Below, in pieces: positions 53,775-61,508 of a stretch of 64,000 nt of DNA. The first letter of the stretch is position 1. Each line of letters opens with the position of its first letter. The notes beneath the pieces are model-generated. The model saw only the letters and a program-made list of their open reading frames with translations. It was not told where the DNA came from and did not search any database. This DNA comes from Sandaracinaceae bacterium (GTDB taxonomy: Bacteria; Myxococcota_A; Polyangia; Polyangiales; Houyiibacteriaceae): NCBI GenBank assembly GCA_020633055.1, contig JACKEJ010000008.1, positions 372,001 to 436,000 of the forward strand, in the 5' to 3' direction. Made by a program: the position numbers and the translations under genes.

Positions 53775-54782
53775 ATGCAACTCCACCTCGTACGCGAGCA
53801 CGAAGCCACCGCACGCAGCCACAGCGAGCTCTCCCCCGCGCTCGACCCGCTCATCGCGGAGGCCCGTGACACGTTCGAGCAGCAGGCCGCCGCCGTAGCC
53901 GCGCTCGCGCGTCGCGTGGACCGTTCGTTCGGACTGGCTTCGCACCTGCTGCACGCCACCGAGGGCCACGTCGTCGTGTGTGGCATCGGCAAGAGCGGCC
54001 TGATCGGCCAGAAGCTCGCCGCGACGTTCGCGTCCACGGGCACCCCGTCCTTCTTCGTCCACGCGGCGGAGGCCTTCCACGGCGACCTCGGGATGATCAC
54101 CGAGCGCGACACGGTGCTGCTCATCTCCTACAGCGGGGAGACCGAGGAGATCATCCGCCTGCTTCCGCACCTGCAGGCGCGCGGCATCCCCACCATCGGG
54201 CTGGTCGGGGCGCTGGGCTCCACACTGGCCAAGGGCGTGGACATCGCGCTCGACGTCTCCGTACGCGGCGAGGTCTGCCCCAACAACCTGGCGCCCACCA
54301 ACTCCACGCTGGCGGCGCTGGCCATGGGTGACGCGCTCGCGGTGTCGCTCATGCGTCTGCGTGACTTCCGACCGCAGGACTTCGCCCAGCTTCACCCGGG
54401 TGGGGCGCTCGGTCGCCGGCTCCGCACGCGCGTGCGAGACGCCATGCGTTCCGAAGACCTCCCGTTCCTGCCGCCCACGGCGACGCTGGGGCAGTGCCTG
54501 CTCGCGGCGGCCCGCGGTCGTCTCGGGATGGTGATCGTGGTCGAAGCCGGCCAGCTCGTGGGCGTGGTGTGCGACGCCGCGCTGCACCTCGCCATGGAGC
54601 GACACGACGCCAACCTCAGCGTCCCGGTCTCCGAGATCATGCGCCTGGACCCCCCCACCGTGACGCCCTCCACGCTGCTGGCCGAGGCCGAGCGCGTGAT
54701 GGCCGAAGAGCGGCACGCCTACCTCGTGGTGGTCGAGGGTGGCCGCGGAGTTGTCGGGGTGCTGGACCGCGTGCGAGACTAG
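53775..54782 (+). CDS. kpsF: Arabinose-5-phosphate isomerase KdsD/KpsF
   Basis: 335 residues. SIS domain (about 40-175) with GIGKSGLIGQKLAATFASTGTPSFFVHAAEAFHGDLGMI and the ISYSGETEEI phosphosugar loop, then two CBS domains (about 215-330). This is the standard KdsD/KpsF/GutQ layout. It converts ribulose-5-phosphate to arabinose-5-phosphate, the first step toward CMP-Kdo. First gene of the capsule operon, five bases before a lipoprotein gene. The copy inside a kps locus is conventionally KpsF. Confidence 0.93.
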   Translation: MQLHLVREHEATARSHSELSPALDPLIAEARDTFEQQAAAVAALARRVDRSFGLASHLLHATEGHVVVCGIGKSGLIGQKLAATFASTGTPSFFVHAAEAFHGDLGMITERDTVLLISYSGETEEIIRLLPHLQARGIPTIGLVGALGSTLAKGVDIALDVSVRGEVCPNNLAPTNSTLAALAMGDALAVSLMRLRDFRPQDFAQLHPGGALGRRLRTRVRDAMRSEDLPFLPPTATLGQCLLAAARGRLGMVIVVEAGQLVGVVCDAALHLAMERHDANLSVPVSEIMRLDPPTVTPSTLLAEAERVMAEERHAYLVVVEGGRGVVGVLDRVRD

Positions 54783-54787
54783 GCCGC

Positions 54788-55132
54788 GTGAAACGGGTCC
54801 TTGCACTCGCCACGCAGGTCTTGACCTGCGGGCTGCCCTGGCTCGCCGTCGGATGTGCGAGCGCCCCCCCTGCCGCCGCGTTCTCGCCCGAGCTGGCGCC
54901 TTCTGCCGTAGAACCCGCGAGTTTGGCCGAGCGCGAGCTGCTGCGGCGTGCTCCCGAGCTTCCGTCGGGAGAGTCAGTGGACGTTTCGGGGCTGCACGTC
55001 GTCGCGGCCGCGCCCTACGCGGCGGCGAGCGGACGCATGTGCCGGGAGCTCGAGGTGGACCAGCGGCCTCGTCTGGCCTGCGCCACCGAGGGCGGCTGGG
55101 TGTTCGTGCCCGTGCTGATCGAAGGGCCCTGA
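54788..55132 (+). CDS. Small lipoprotein within the capsule operon, unknown
   Basis: 114 residues from GTG 54788. Signal peptide with lipobox LAVGC (about Cys 23). The mature part is short, with Pro/Ala-rich tether and a C-terminal CRELEVDQRPRLACATEGGWVFVPV, resembling the end of 17-kDa surface antigens. It sits between kpsF and kpsM with gaps of five and one bases, so it is surely cotranscribed. Group 2/3 capsule loci of enterobacteria have no such gene. It may be an accessory for outer-membrane export. Confidence 0.6.
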   Translation: MKRVLALATQVLTCGLPWLAVGCASAPPAAAFSPELAPSAVEPASLAERELLRRAPELPSGESVDVSGLHVVAAAPYAAASGRMCRELEVDQRPRLACATEGGWVFVPVLIEGP

Positions 55133-55133
55133 C

Positions 55134-55913
55134 ATGCGCTGGCTCGGCGGCCTCTACTCGCAGCTCCGGGTCATGCAGGCCCTGGCACTGCGCGAGACAC
55201 GCACCCGCTTCGGGAACCATCAGCTCGGGTACGTGTGGGCGCTGCTCGAGCCGCTCGTGTGGATCGGGACGTTCTGGGGGATGTTCCACCTCGCCAACAA
55301 GGCGCCGCCGACGGGCATGGACATGGTCACGTTCTTGGCCACCGGGGTCATCCCCTACGACATCTTCTCGAAGACGACGGACCGCTGCGCGGCAGCGATC
55401 GACGCCAACAAGGGGCTGCTCTTCTACCCGCAGGTGCATCCCCTCGACATCGTGTTCGCGCGGGCAGGCCTCGAGTTCGCGACGTACTTCGTAGTGCTGA
55501 TCGTGATCCTGGGCGGCAACGCGCTCGTCACGGGAGAGTTCGCCATCGAGGACCCGCTCATGGTGGCGCAGGGCCTCGCGCTGGCCAGCCTGCTGGGCAC
55601 CAGCCTGGGGCTCGTGTTTGCAGCCATGTCGGTGGAGAACAACCTCATCGACCGCGTGCGCGGGCCGCTCATGCGGCCGCTCTTCTGGACCTCCGGCATC
55701 TTCTTCACGCTCAACAGCCTGCCGCTGGCCGCGCGGGAGGTCATGCTCTGGAACCCCGTGTTGCACTGCGTCGAGTTCGTGCGCAGTGGGTTCTTCGAGA
55801 GCTATCACGGCCAGTACATGTCGGGGCGCTACGTGCTCCTGTGGGTGCTCGGCTTCACCTTCGTCGGCCTCACCATCGAGCGCGCCGTGCGCCACAAGGT
55901 GGAGGTCACGTGA
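55134..55913 (+). CDS. kpsM: Capsule ABC transporter permease KpsM
   Basis: 259 residues with six hydrophobic helices, the ABC-2 permease size. Motifs: ALALRETRTRFGNHQLGYVWALLEPL at the N-terminus and ERxxGPLMRPLFWTSGIFFTLNSLP before helix 5. With KpsT it moves the lipid-linked capsule polymer across the inner membrane. ATG 55134 follows the lipoprotein stop by one base. The end overlaps the kpsT GTG. Confidence 0.93.
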   Translation: MRWLGGLYSQLRVMQALALRETRTRFGNHQLGYVWALLEPLVWIGTFWGMFHLANKAPPTGMDMVTFLATGVIPYDIFSKTTDRCAAAIDANKGLLFYPQVHPLDIVFARAGLEFATYFVVLIVILGGNALVTGEFAIEDPLMVAQGLALASLLGTSLGLVFAAMSVENNLIDRVRGPLMRPLFWTSGIFFTLNSLPLAAREVMLWNPVLHCVEFVRSGFFESYHGQYMSGRYVLLWVLGFTFVGLTIERAVRHKVEVT

Positions 55914-56560
55914 TCGAGCTCGACGACGTCACGAAGGGCTACATGACCCCAGCCGGCCTGCACGTCGTGCTGGACGGCATCACGGCGACGTTCCAGAGCG
56001 AGCAGAGCGTGGGCATCCTGGGCCGCAACGGCGCCGGCAAGTCCACGCTGCTCCGCATCCTCGGCGGGGCAGAGCTGCCCGACCGCGGGCAGGTCGTGCG
56101 CAAAGGCCGCGTGTCGTGGCCCATCGGCTTCGCCGGAGGCTTCAGCGGGTCCCTCACGGGCCGCGAGAACTGTCGCTTCGTGGGGCGCCTCTACGACGCC
56201 AACCTCGATGACATCTGCAACTTCGCGCAAGAGTTCGCGGACATCGGTGACTACTTCCACATGCCGGTCCGAACCTACAGCTCGGGCATGCGCGCGCGCC
56301 TCGCGTTCGGTCTCAGCATGGCCATCGACTTCGACACGTACCTCGTGGACGAGGTCACCGCCGTGGGCGACGCCAAGTTCCAGAAGAAGTGCCGGGAGGC
56401 CTTCGCCGAGCGCCAGGAGCGAAGCTCGGTCATCATCGTCTCGCACCAGATGAGCACCATCAAACAATACTGCTCACGCTGCGCCGTGCTGGACCACGGT
56501 CGGCTCGAGTTCTACGACGACCTCGACGAAGCCACCGCGCGTTACGAGGCGTCGTCATGA
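55910..56560 (+). CDS. kpsT: Capsule ABC transporter ATPase KpsT
   Basis: 216 residues from GTG 55910, overlapping kpsM (GTGA). Walker A GRNGAGKST, signature YSSGMRARLAFG, Walker B YLVDEVTAVGD and H-loop IIVSHQ. This is the short KpsT/Wzt form without a carbohydrate-binding tail, so it should recognise the common lipid-Kdo end rather than the polymer. The end overlaps the kpsE ATG. Confidence 0.93.
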   Translation: MIELDDVTKGYMTPAGLHVVLDGITATFQSEQSVGILGRNGAGKSTLLRILGGAELPDRGQVVRKGRVSWPIGFAGGFSGSLTGRENCRFVGRLYDANLDDICNFAQEFADIGDYFHMPVRTYSSGMRARLAFGLSMAIDFDTYLVDEVTAVGDAKFQKKCREAFAERQERSSVIIVSHQMSTIKQYCSRCAVLDHGRLEFYDDLDEATARYEASS

Positions 56561-57693
56561 GCGTCGCGAACGTCGGCCAGACCGCAGCCACCGCGCGTGA
56601 CCTGCGCAAGGCGCGCCAGCGACGCACCGTCGTGCGGCTGGCCCTGGGGGTCGTGCTGCCGACCGCGCTGGCCCTCGTCTACTACGGCGTGATCGCCGCA
56701 ATGCAGTCGGTGTCACCTTCTGGCATTGCGCTCGGCGGACGGTAAAGCGGCGGCATGGGGCTCCGAGTTCTTCATCGCGTCCGTCAGGGTCCAGCAGCGC
56801 GGGTGCAGACGCTGTTGGCGCAGTCGTTCATCCTCTCGCGCGACATGCTGGCCAGAAGCCAGAACCGAAGAACGACTTCTCACTACCGGGACCACGGCGA
56901 CTTCCATCGCGCCTGGGCGCAGACGCCATTTCACGACGCGCTGAAAACTACTAAGCAGCAGCACGTCCCATCGAAGAACACGACAGCAGCGTCCGGCGTC
57001 ATCACCCAGTGCGCGCCTACTCGGCGGCGAAGGCAGCCGAACTGAACGCGCCGCCATGCTGACCCACCGCAGCCGAGCGAAATATTAAACGATCTGAACA
57101 CGCGCTCGCGCAAGCCGCATCGCCCTCGCCCAGCAGGCTGACGACCGTCGAAGCCCGGCTGACAGCAGCGCGGCACGCTCGTAAGCGTTCAAAAGAGCCT
57201 AACGACGAGATCCAGCCCTCTCGAGTCGGCGGCGATCCTCGCCGTCTGCAACCAGCTCGGTGAGCTCGCCTCCGCTCGCGCCAGCTGGTCTCTGCTTTGC
57301 GTCGCGTGCTTCAGCCGAACAACTCCCGGGTGGTCGCGCTCCGCACCCGCATCGCGGCGCACTGCGCTGGGCCTGGAAGTGGACAACCAGACAGCCCGCC
57401 TGAGCAGCAGTGAACCAGGCTTCGCCCGCCACGATCACTGGTTCGAACCTCTCATGGTGGAAAGGGTTCGCGCAACGCCTACCAGTCCGCACTCGGCGCC
57501 TTCAGGGATCGCGCGCATCGAGGCGGACCGCCAGAACCGGTACGTCGTCACCATCTCCCGCCCCTCCGTACCCGACGCCGCGACGCATCCCGACGGTGTG
57601 CGCGGCGTCCTCACCGTCACCGTCATCTGCTTCATGCTCCTGGGCGTCGGCTCCTTGCTGCTCGCCTCGGTGCGCGAGCACGCCAACGTCTGA
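56557..57693 (+). pseudogene. kpsE: Capsule inner-membrane co-polymerase/export protein KpsE, broken by many frameshifts
   Basis: The first 50 residues (RQRRTVVRLALGVVLPTALA, first membrane helix) and the last 60 (RIEADRQNRYVVTISRPSVP, then VICFMLLGVGSLLLASVREH, second helix) are intact and in the same frame. Between about 56715 and 57530 coherent KpsE-like pieces jump frames: RSADGKAAAWGSEFF (frame 2), LLAQSFILSRDMLAR and SGVIT (frame 1), VRAYSAAKAAELN (frame 3), DLNTRSRK (frame 1), RIALAQQ (frame 2), VEARLTAAR (frame 3), LQPNNSRVVALRTRIAA (frame 3), EVDNQTARLSSSEPG (frame 1). At least ten single-base shifts are needed to restore about 375 codons. Flanking genes are intact. It overlaps kpsT by four bases. 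Confidence 0.8.
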
Positions 57694-57701
57694 ACCGCGT
57701 C

Positions 57702-59333
57702 ATGCACATGCCAACACGCCCCCTCCCACTCGTGATCGCGACCCTCGCCTGCTGGCTCGGTGCGGGCATCGGGTCGGCCCAGCAGGCGCCGGCGGCCGCG
57801 TCGAGCGCAACGCCAGCAACGGGCGCAACGGGGGCGGACTCCTCGGGGGTCACGCCCTTCGGTGCGTCGCTCTTCGCAGGGAACTTCTCGGGTCAGCGCG
57901 AGGACGGGCTCAACGAGGACTACCAGGTGCTCCCGGGTGACCGCGTGATGGTCAACGTGTGGGGCAGCGCGACCATCAACGACGTGTTCGTGGTGGACGC
58001 GCAGGGCAACATCTTCCTCCCCGGGGTGGGCCCCGTGCGCCTGGCGGGCGTGCCGGCGCGCGAGCTGACGCAGGCTGTGCGCCGCGAGGTAGCCCAGCGT
58101 TTCCGCAGCGGGTTCGAGGTCTACACCAACCTCCTGACGGCCAGTCCCGTCGCCGTCTTCGTGACGGGGGCAGTTCCCCGTCCAGGACGCTACGCCGGCA
58201 TCGCCTCGGACTCGGTGCTGGTCTACCTCGACCAGGCCGGCGGCATCGACGCCCGCAGCGGAAGCTACCGCAACGTGCAGCTGCTGCGCGCGGGCCAGGT
58301 GGTGGCCGAGCTCGACCTGTACGACTTTCTGCTACGCGGCACGCTCCCCACGCCGCAGCTGCGCGACGGGGACACGCTGCTCGTGGGCCGACGCGGGCCC
58401 AGCGTGGAGGTCCAGCTGCCCACGGGCGAGCGCATCGGCGTGGAGCTGCGTGAGGATGAGCCCGCAGCCGAGCTGGTGCAGCAGGTGGTGCGCCCCAGCG
58501 CCCGTGTGAACGAAGTGAGCGTGCGCGGGGTGCGGAACGGCGACCACATCGCTCGGACGCTCGGCGTGGAAGCGCTCGGGAGCTTCGAGCTGATGGACGG
58601 CGACGTGGTCACCTTCCGCGAAGAGGGCCAGGCGGCACACGTGCTGATCCGCCTCGAGGGCGAGTTCCAGGGGCCGTCTACGCTGAGCGTCCCGCGTGGT
58701 GCGCGGCTGCTGGACGTGCTCAACCACGTGCCCGTCAACCCCGAGGTGGCGAACGTGGGCGCCGTGCACCTACGGCGCGCGAGCATCGCGCGTGAGCAGC
58801 ACCGCACCATCCAGGAGAGCCTCGACCGCCTGCAGCGCAGCGCCATGCTGGCGCTGAGCGAGAGCGCGGGCGAGTCCGAGATCCGCGTGCGCGAGGCCGA
58901 GATGATGAACGCGTTCATCGAGCGGGCGCGCAACATCCAGCCGCTCGGTCGCGTGGTCACGCGCAGCCTCGACGCCCAGCTGAACGTGATGCTCGAGGAA
59001 GGCGACGTGGTGGTCATCCCCACGCGCACCAACGTCATCCGCGTGGGCGGCGAGGTGCAGTTCTCGCAGGCGCTCATGTACCGGCCCGGCCTGCGCGTGC
59101 GCGACTACGTGAGCATGGCCGGCGGCTTCAGCAACCGCGCCGAGACGCGCACGGTGATCGTGCTGCGCCCCAGCGCCGAGGTCTTCATCGCGGACAACAA
59201 CACGCGCATCCAGCCGGGTGACGAGATCCTCGTGCCCCCGCGCATCGACCGGAAGGTCTTCCAGCACGCCATCGAGATCTCGCAGATCATGTATCAGATC
59301 GCGATCGCCGCGTCGGTGCTGCTGCGGGTATGA
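57702..59333 (+). CDS. kpsD: Polysaccharide export outer-membrane protein KpsD
   Basis: 543 residues. Signal peptide (to about 27). The poly_export domain begins DYQVLPGDRVMVNVWG (about 75-90), followed by SLBB-type domains: TGAVPRPGRYAGIASDSVLVYLDQAGGI, LEGEFQGPSTLSVPRGARLLDVLNHV and VGGEVQFSQALMYRPGLRVRDYVSMAGGF. It belongs to the KpsD branch rather than the short Wza branch. It forms the periplasm-spanning export channel with KpsE. Starts eight bases after the broken kpsE; the end overlaps kdsA. Confidence 0.92.
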   Translation: MHMPTRPLPLVIATLACWLGAGIGSAQQAPAAASSATPATGATGADSSGVTPFGASLFAGNFSGQREDGLNEDYQVLPGDRVMVNVWGSATINDVFVVDAQGNIFLPGVGPVRLAGVPARELTQAVRREVAQRFRSGFEVYTNLLTASPVAVFVTGAVPRPGRYAGIASDSVLVYLDQAGGIDARSGSYRNVQLLRAGQVVAELDLYDFLLRGTLPTPQLRDGDTLLVGRRGPSVEVQLPTGERIGVELREDEPAAELVQQVVRPSARVNEVSVRGVRNGDHIARTLGVEALGSFELMDGDVVTFREEGQAAHVLIRLEGEFQGPSTLSVPRGARLLDVLNHVPVNPEVANVGAVHLRRASIAREQHRTIQESLDRLQRSAMLALSESAGESEIRVREAEMMNAFIERARNIQPLGRVVTRSLDAQLNVMLEEGDVVVIPTRTNVIRVGGEVQFSQALMYRPGLRVRDYVSMAGGFSNRAETRTVIVLRPSAEVFIADNNTRIQPGDEILVPPRIDRKVFQHAIEISQIMYQIAIAASVLLRV

Positions 59334-60163
59334 GCATGAAGCTGCACACGTACACGGTCGGGCCGCGTGAGCCCCTGTTCCTCATCGCGGGGCCTTGCGT
59401 GGTGGAGAGCGAGTCCATCGTGATGGGCATCGCCGAGACCATGAAGGACATCACCTCGCGGCTCGGCATCCCCTACGTGTTCAAGGCCAGCTTCGACAAG
59501 GCCAACCGGACGTCCGCGTCTTCGTATCGTGGCCCAGGCATCGAGGAGGGGCTGCGCGTGCTGGAGAAGGTCAAGCGCGAGCTCGAGCTGCCCGTGCTGA
59601 CGGACGTCCACGAGGACACGCCCATCGACGAGGTGGCGAGCGTGGTGGACGTGCTGCAGACGCCCGCGTTCCTGGTGCGGCAGACGAACTTCATGACCCG
59701 CGTGGCGCGCGCCGGGCTGCCGATGAACGTGAAGAAGGGGCAGTTCCAGGCGCCCTCCGACATGGTGCATGTGGTCGAGAAGTGCCGCGCCGCCGGCAAC
59801 GAGCAGGTCATGGTGTGCGAGCGGGGGGTGAGCTTCGGCTACAACACGCTCATCTCGGACATGCGCGGCCTGGCCATCATGCGCGAGACGGGTTGTCCCG
59901 TGGTGTTCGATGCGACGCACTCGGTCCAGCAGCCGGGCGGCCAGGGCGCGTCGTCGGGAGGTCAATCGGCCTTGGTGCCGGTCCTGGCGCGCGCTGCGGT
60001 GGCCGCGGGTATCGCGGGCATCTTCATGGAGACTCACCCTGACCCATCTCAGGCGCTCAGCGACGGCCCAAACATGTGGCCGCTGGGCCGCATGGAGGCC
60101 CTGCTGCAGACGCTGGTGGACCTCGACCGCGTCGTGAAGACGACGCCTTACCTGGAGTCATGA
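59330..60163 (+). CDS. kdsA: 3-deoxy-D-manno-octulosonate 8-phosphate synthase KdsA, metal-dependent type
   Basis: 277 residues. LIAGPCVVESES near the N-terminus carries Cys23, the metal ligand that distinguishes the metal-dependent class; the E. coli-type enzyme has Asn there. Other landmarks: KASFDKANRTSASSYRGPG, NVKKGQFQAPSDM, CERGVSFGYNTLISDMRGL, FDATHSVQQPGG. It joins phosphoenolpyruvate to arabinose-5-phosphate. Overlaps kpsD and kdsC by four bases each. Confidence 0.95.
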   Translation: MSMKLHTYTVGPREPLFLIAGPCVVESESIVMGIAETMKDITSRLGIPYVFKASFDKANRTSASSYRGPGIEEGLRVLEKVKRELELPVLTDVHEDTPIDEVASVVDVLQTPAFLVRQTNFMTRVARAGLPMNVKKGQFQAPSDMVHVVEKCRAAGNEQVMVCERGVSFGYNTLISDMRGLAIMRETGCPVVFDATHSVQQPGGQGASSGGQSALVPVLARAAVAAGIAGIFMETHPDPSQALSDGPNMWPLGRMEALLQTLVDLDRVVKTTPYLES

Positions 60164-60741
60164 GCAACAGCGACGCACATGACCTGCCCATCGAGCTGCG
60201 CGCCCTGGCCGCCCGCATCCGGTTGCTCGTGCTGGACGCTGACGGGGTGCTCACGGACGGCCGGCTGTACTACGGCGACGACGGCGAGGTGGTGAAGGCC
60301 TTCCACGCACGCGACGGCCTCGGCCTGCGGCTGCTGCGCAACGAAGGGGTGCAGCTGGCGGTCATCTCGGGTCGCGCCGCGCCCGCGCTCGAGCGGCGTG
60401 TCCGAGACCTGCGCGTGCACCACGCGCTGCTCGGGCGCGACGACAAGCGAGCCGCGCTGGACGAGTGCCTGCTCGCGGCCGGTGTCTTGGCGGAAGAGAC
60501 GGCCTTCGTCGGAGACGACGTGCTGGACCTGCCGGCCATGCGCGCGGTGGGACTCGGCGTGGCCGTGGCGGACGCGCACGCGCGGGTACGTCACGAGGCT
60601 CGTTGGGTGACGAACGCTCCGGGCGGGCGCGGTGCCGTGCGCGAGGTCGCAGACGGGCTCCTCAAAGCCCGAGGTCGGCTGGACGCGGCGATCGATGAGC
60701 TTCTGCGGGAGCACGTGGGGCGGGGAGAGTCTCTCCAATGA
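60160..60741 (+). CDS. kdsC: KDO-8-phosphate phosphatase KdsC
   Basis: 193 residues from ATG 60160. HAD signature DADGVLTDG (about 24-32) with nucleophile and acid/base Asp, motif II VISGRA, and motif IV FVGDDVLDLPAM. It has no cap domain, as is normal for the tetrameric KdsC. It removes phosphate from Kdo-8-phosphate. Overlaps both neighbours by four bases. Confidence 0.93.
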   Translation: MSNSDAHDLPIELRALAARIRLLVLDADGVLTDGRLYYGDDGEVVKAFHARDGLGLRLLRNEGVQLAVISGRAAPALERRVRDLRVHHALLGRDDKRAALDECLLAAGVLAEETAFVGDDVLDLPAMRAVGLGVAVADAHARVRHEARWVTNAPGGRGAVREVADGLLKARGRLDAAIDELLREHVGRGESLQ

Positions 60742-61508
60742 CCGCGTCGGGCTTTCGCGTCGTCATCCCTTCGCGGCTCGGGTCCACGCGGCTCCCGAAC
60801 AAGCCCCTGCTGGACGTCGCGGGCAAGCCGCTCGTGGTGCGCTGCTTGGACGTGGCGCGGCGAGCGGGAGCCGATGAAGTGCTGGTGGCCACCGACGACG
60901 AGCGCATCGCAGACGTCGTCCGTGCTGCGGGCGGAGACGTGCAGCTGACGCGCGCGGACCATCCGTCGGGCACGGATCGCCTGGCCGAGGTGGCCCGCGC
61001 TCGGGGCTGGACGGATGACGCCATCGTGGTCAACCTGCAGGGCGACGAGCCGCTGGTGCCGAGTGAGCTGCTCGCCGAGCTGGCGCAGCAGCTGGTGGAC
61101 CACCCGGGCGCCGGCATCGCGACCATGGCGACGCCCATCCTGACGCACGAGGAGCTGCACTCCCCCAACGCGGTCAAGGTGGCGTTGCGCGACGACGGGT
61201 TCGCGCACTACTTCAGCCGAGCGCCCATCCCGTTCGCGCGCGACGCCGATCGGCGCAGCACGACGCTGCCGGAAGGAGTGCGCTACCTGCGGCACCTCGG
61301 GCTCTACGCGTATCGTGTGGCGACGCTGCACCAGTTCGTCGCGCTCGGGCCGCACCCCCACGAGCGCGCCGAGCAGCTCGAGCAGCTGCGCCCGTTGGCC
61401 GCCGGGGTGGGCATCCACGTGCGGGTGCTCGACAGCGCGCCGCCGCCCGGGGTCGACACCGCCGAGGACCTCGAGCGCGCCGCGGCCGTGTTCCGAGGGG
61501 CGCCATGA
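60738..61508 (+). CDS. kdsB: CMP-Kdo synthetase KdsB
   Basis: 256 residues. IPSRLGSTRLPNKPLLDVAGKPL at the N-terminus is the CTP-binding signature, NLQGDEPLV the metal site and HLGLYAYR the sugar-binding block of KdsB. It activates Kdo with CTP, making the donor for the KpsC/KpsS Kdo transferases. Overlaps kdsC and the kpsC-kpsS gene by four bases. Confidence 0.95.
   Translation: MTASGFRVVIPSRLGSTRLPNKPLLDVAGKPLVVRCLDVARRAGADEVLVATDDERIADVVRAAGGDVQLTRADHPSGTDRLAEVARARGWTDDAIVVNLQGDEPLVPSELLAELAQQLVDHPGAGIATMATPILTHEELHSPNAVKVALRDDGFAHYFSRAPIPFARDADRRSTTLPEGVRYLRHLGLYAYRVATLHQFVALGPHPHERAEQLEQLRPLAAGVGIHVRVLDSAPPPGVDTAEDLERAAAVFRGAP

Noticed and set aside
54780..54785. TAGGCC just before GTG 54788 as a leaderless promoter
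   Set aside because: It overlaps the previous stop codon in a tight operon; probably chance.
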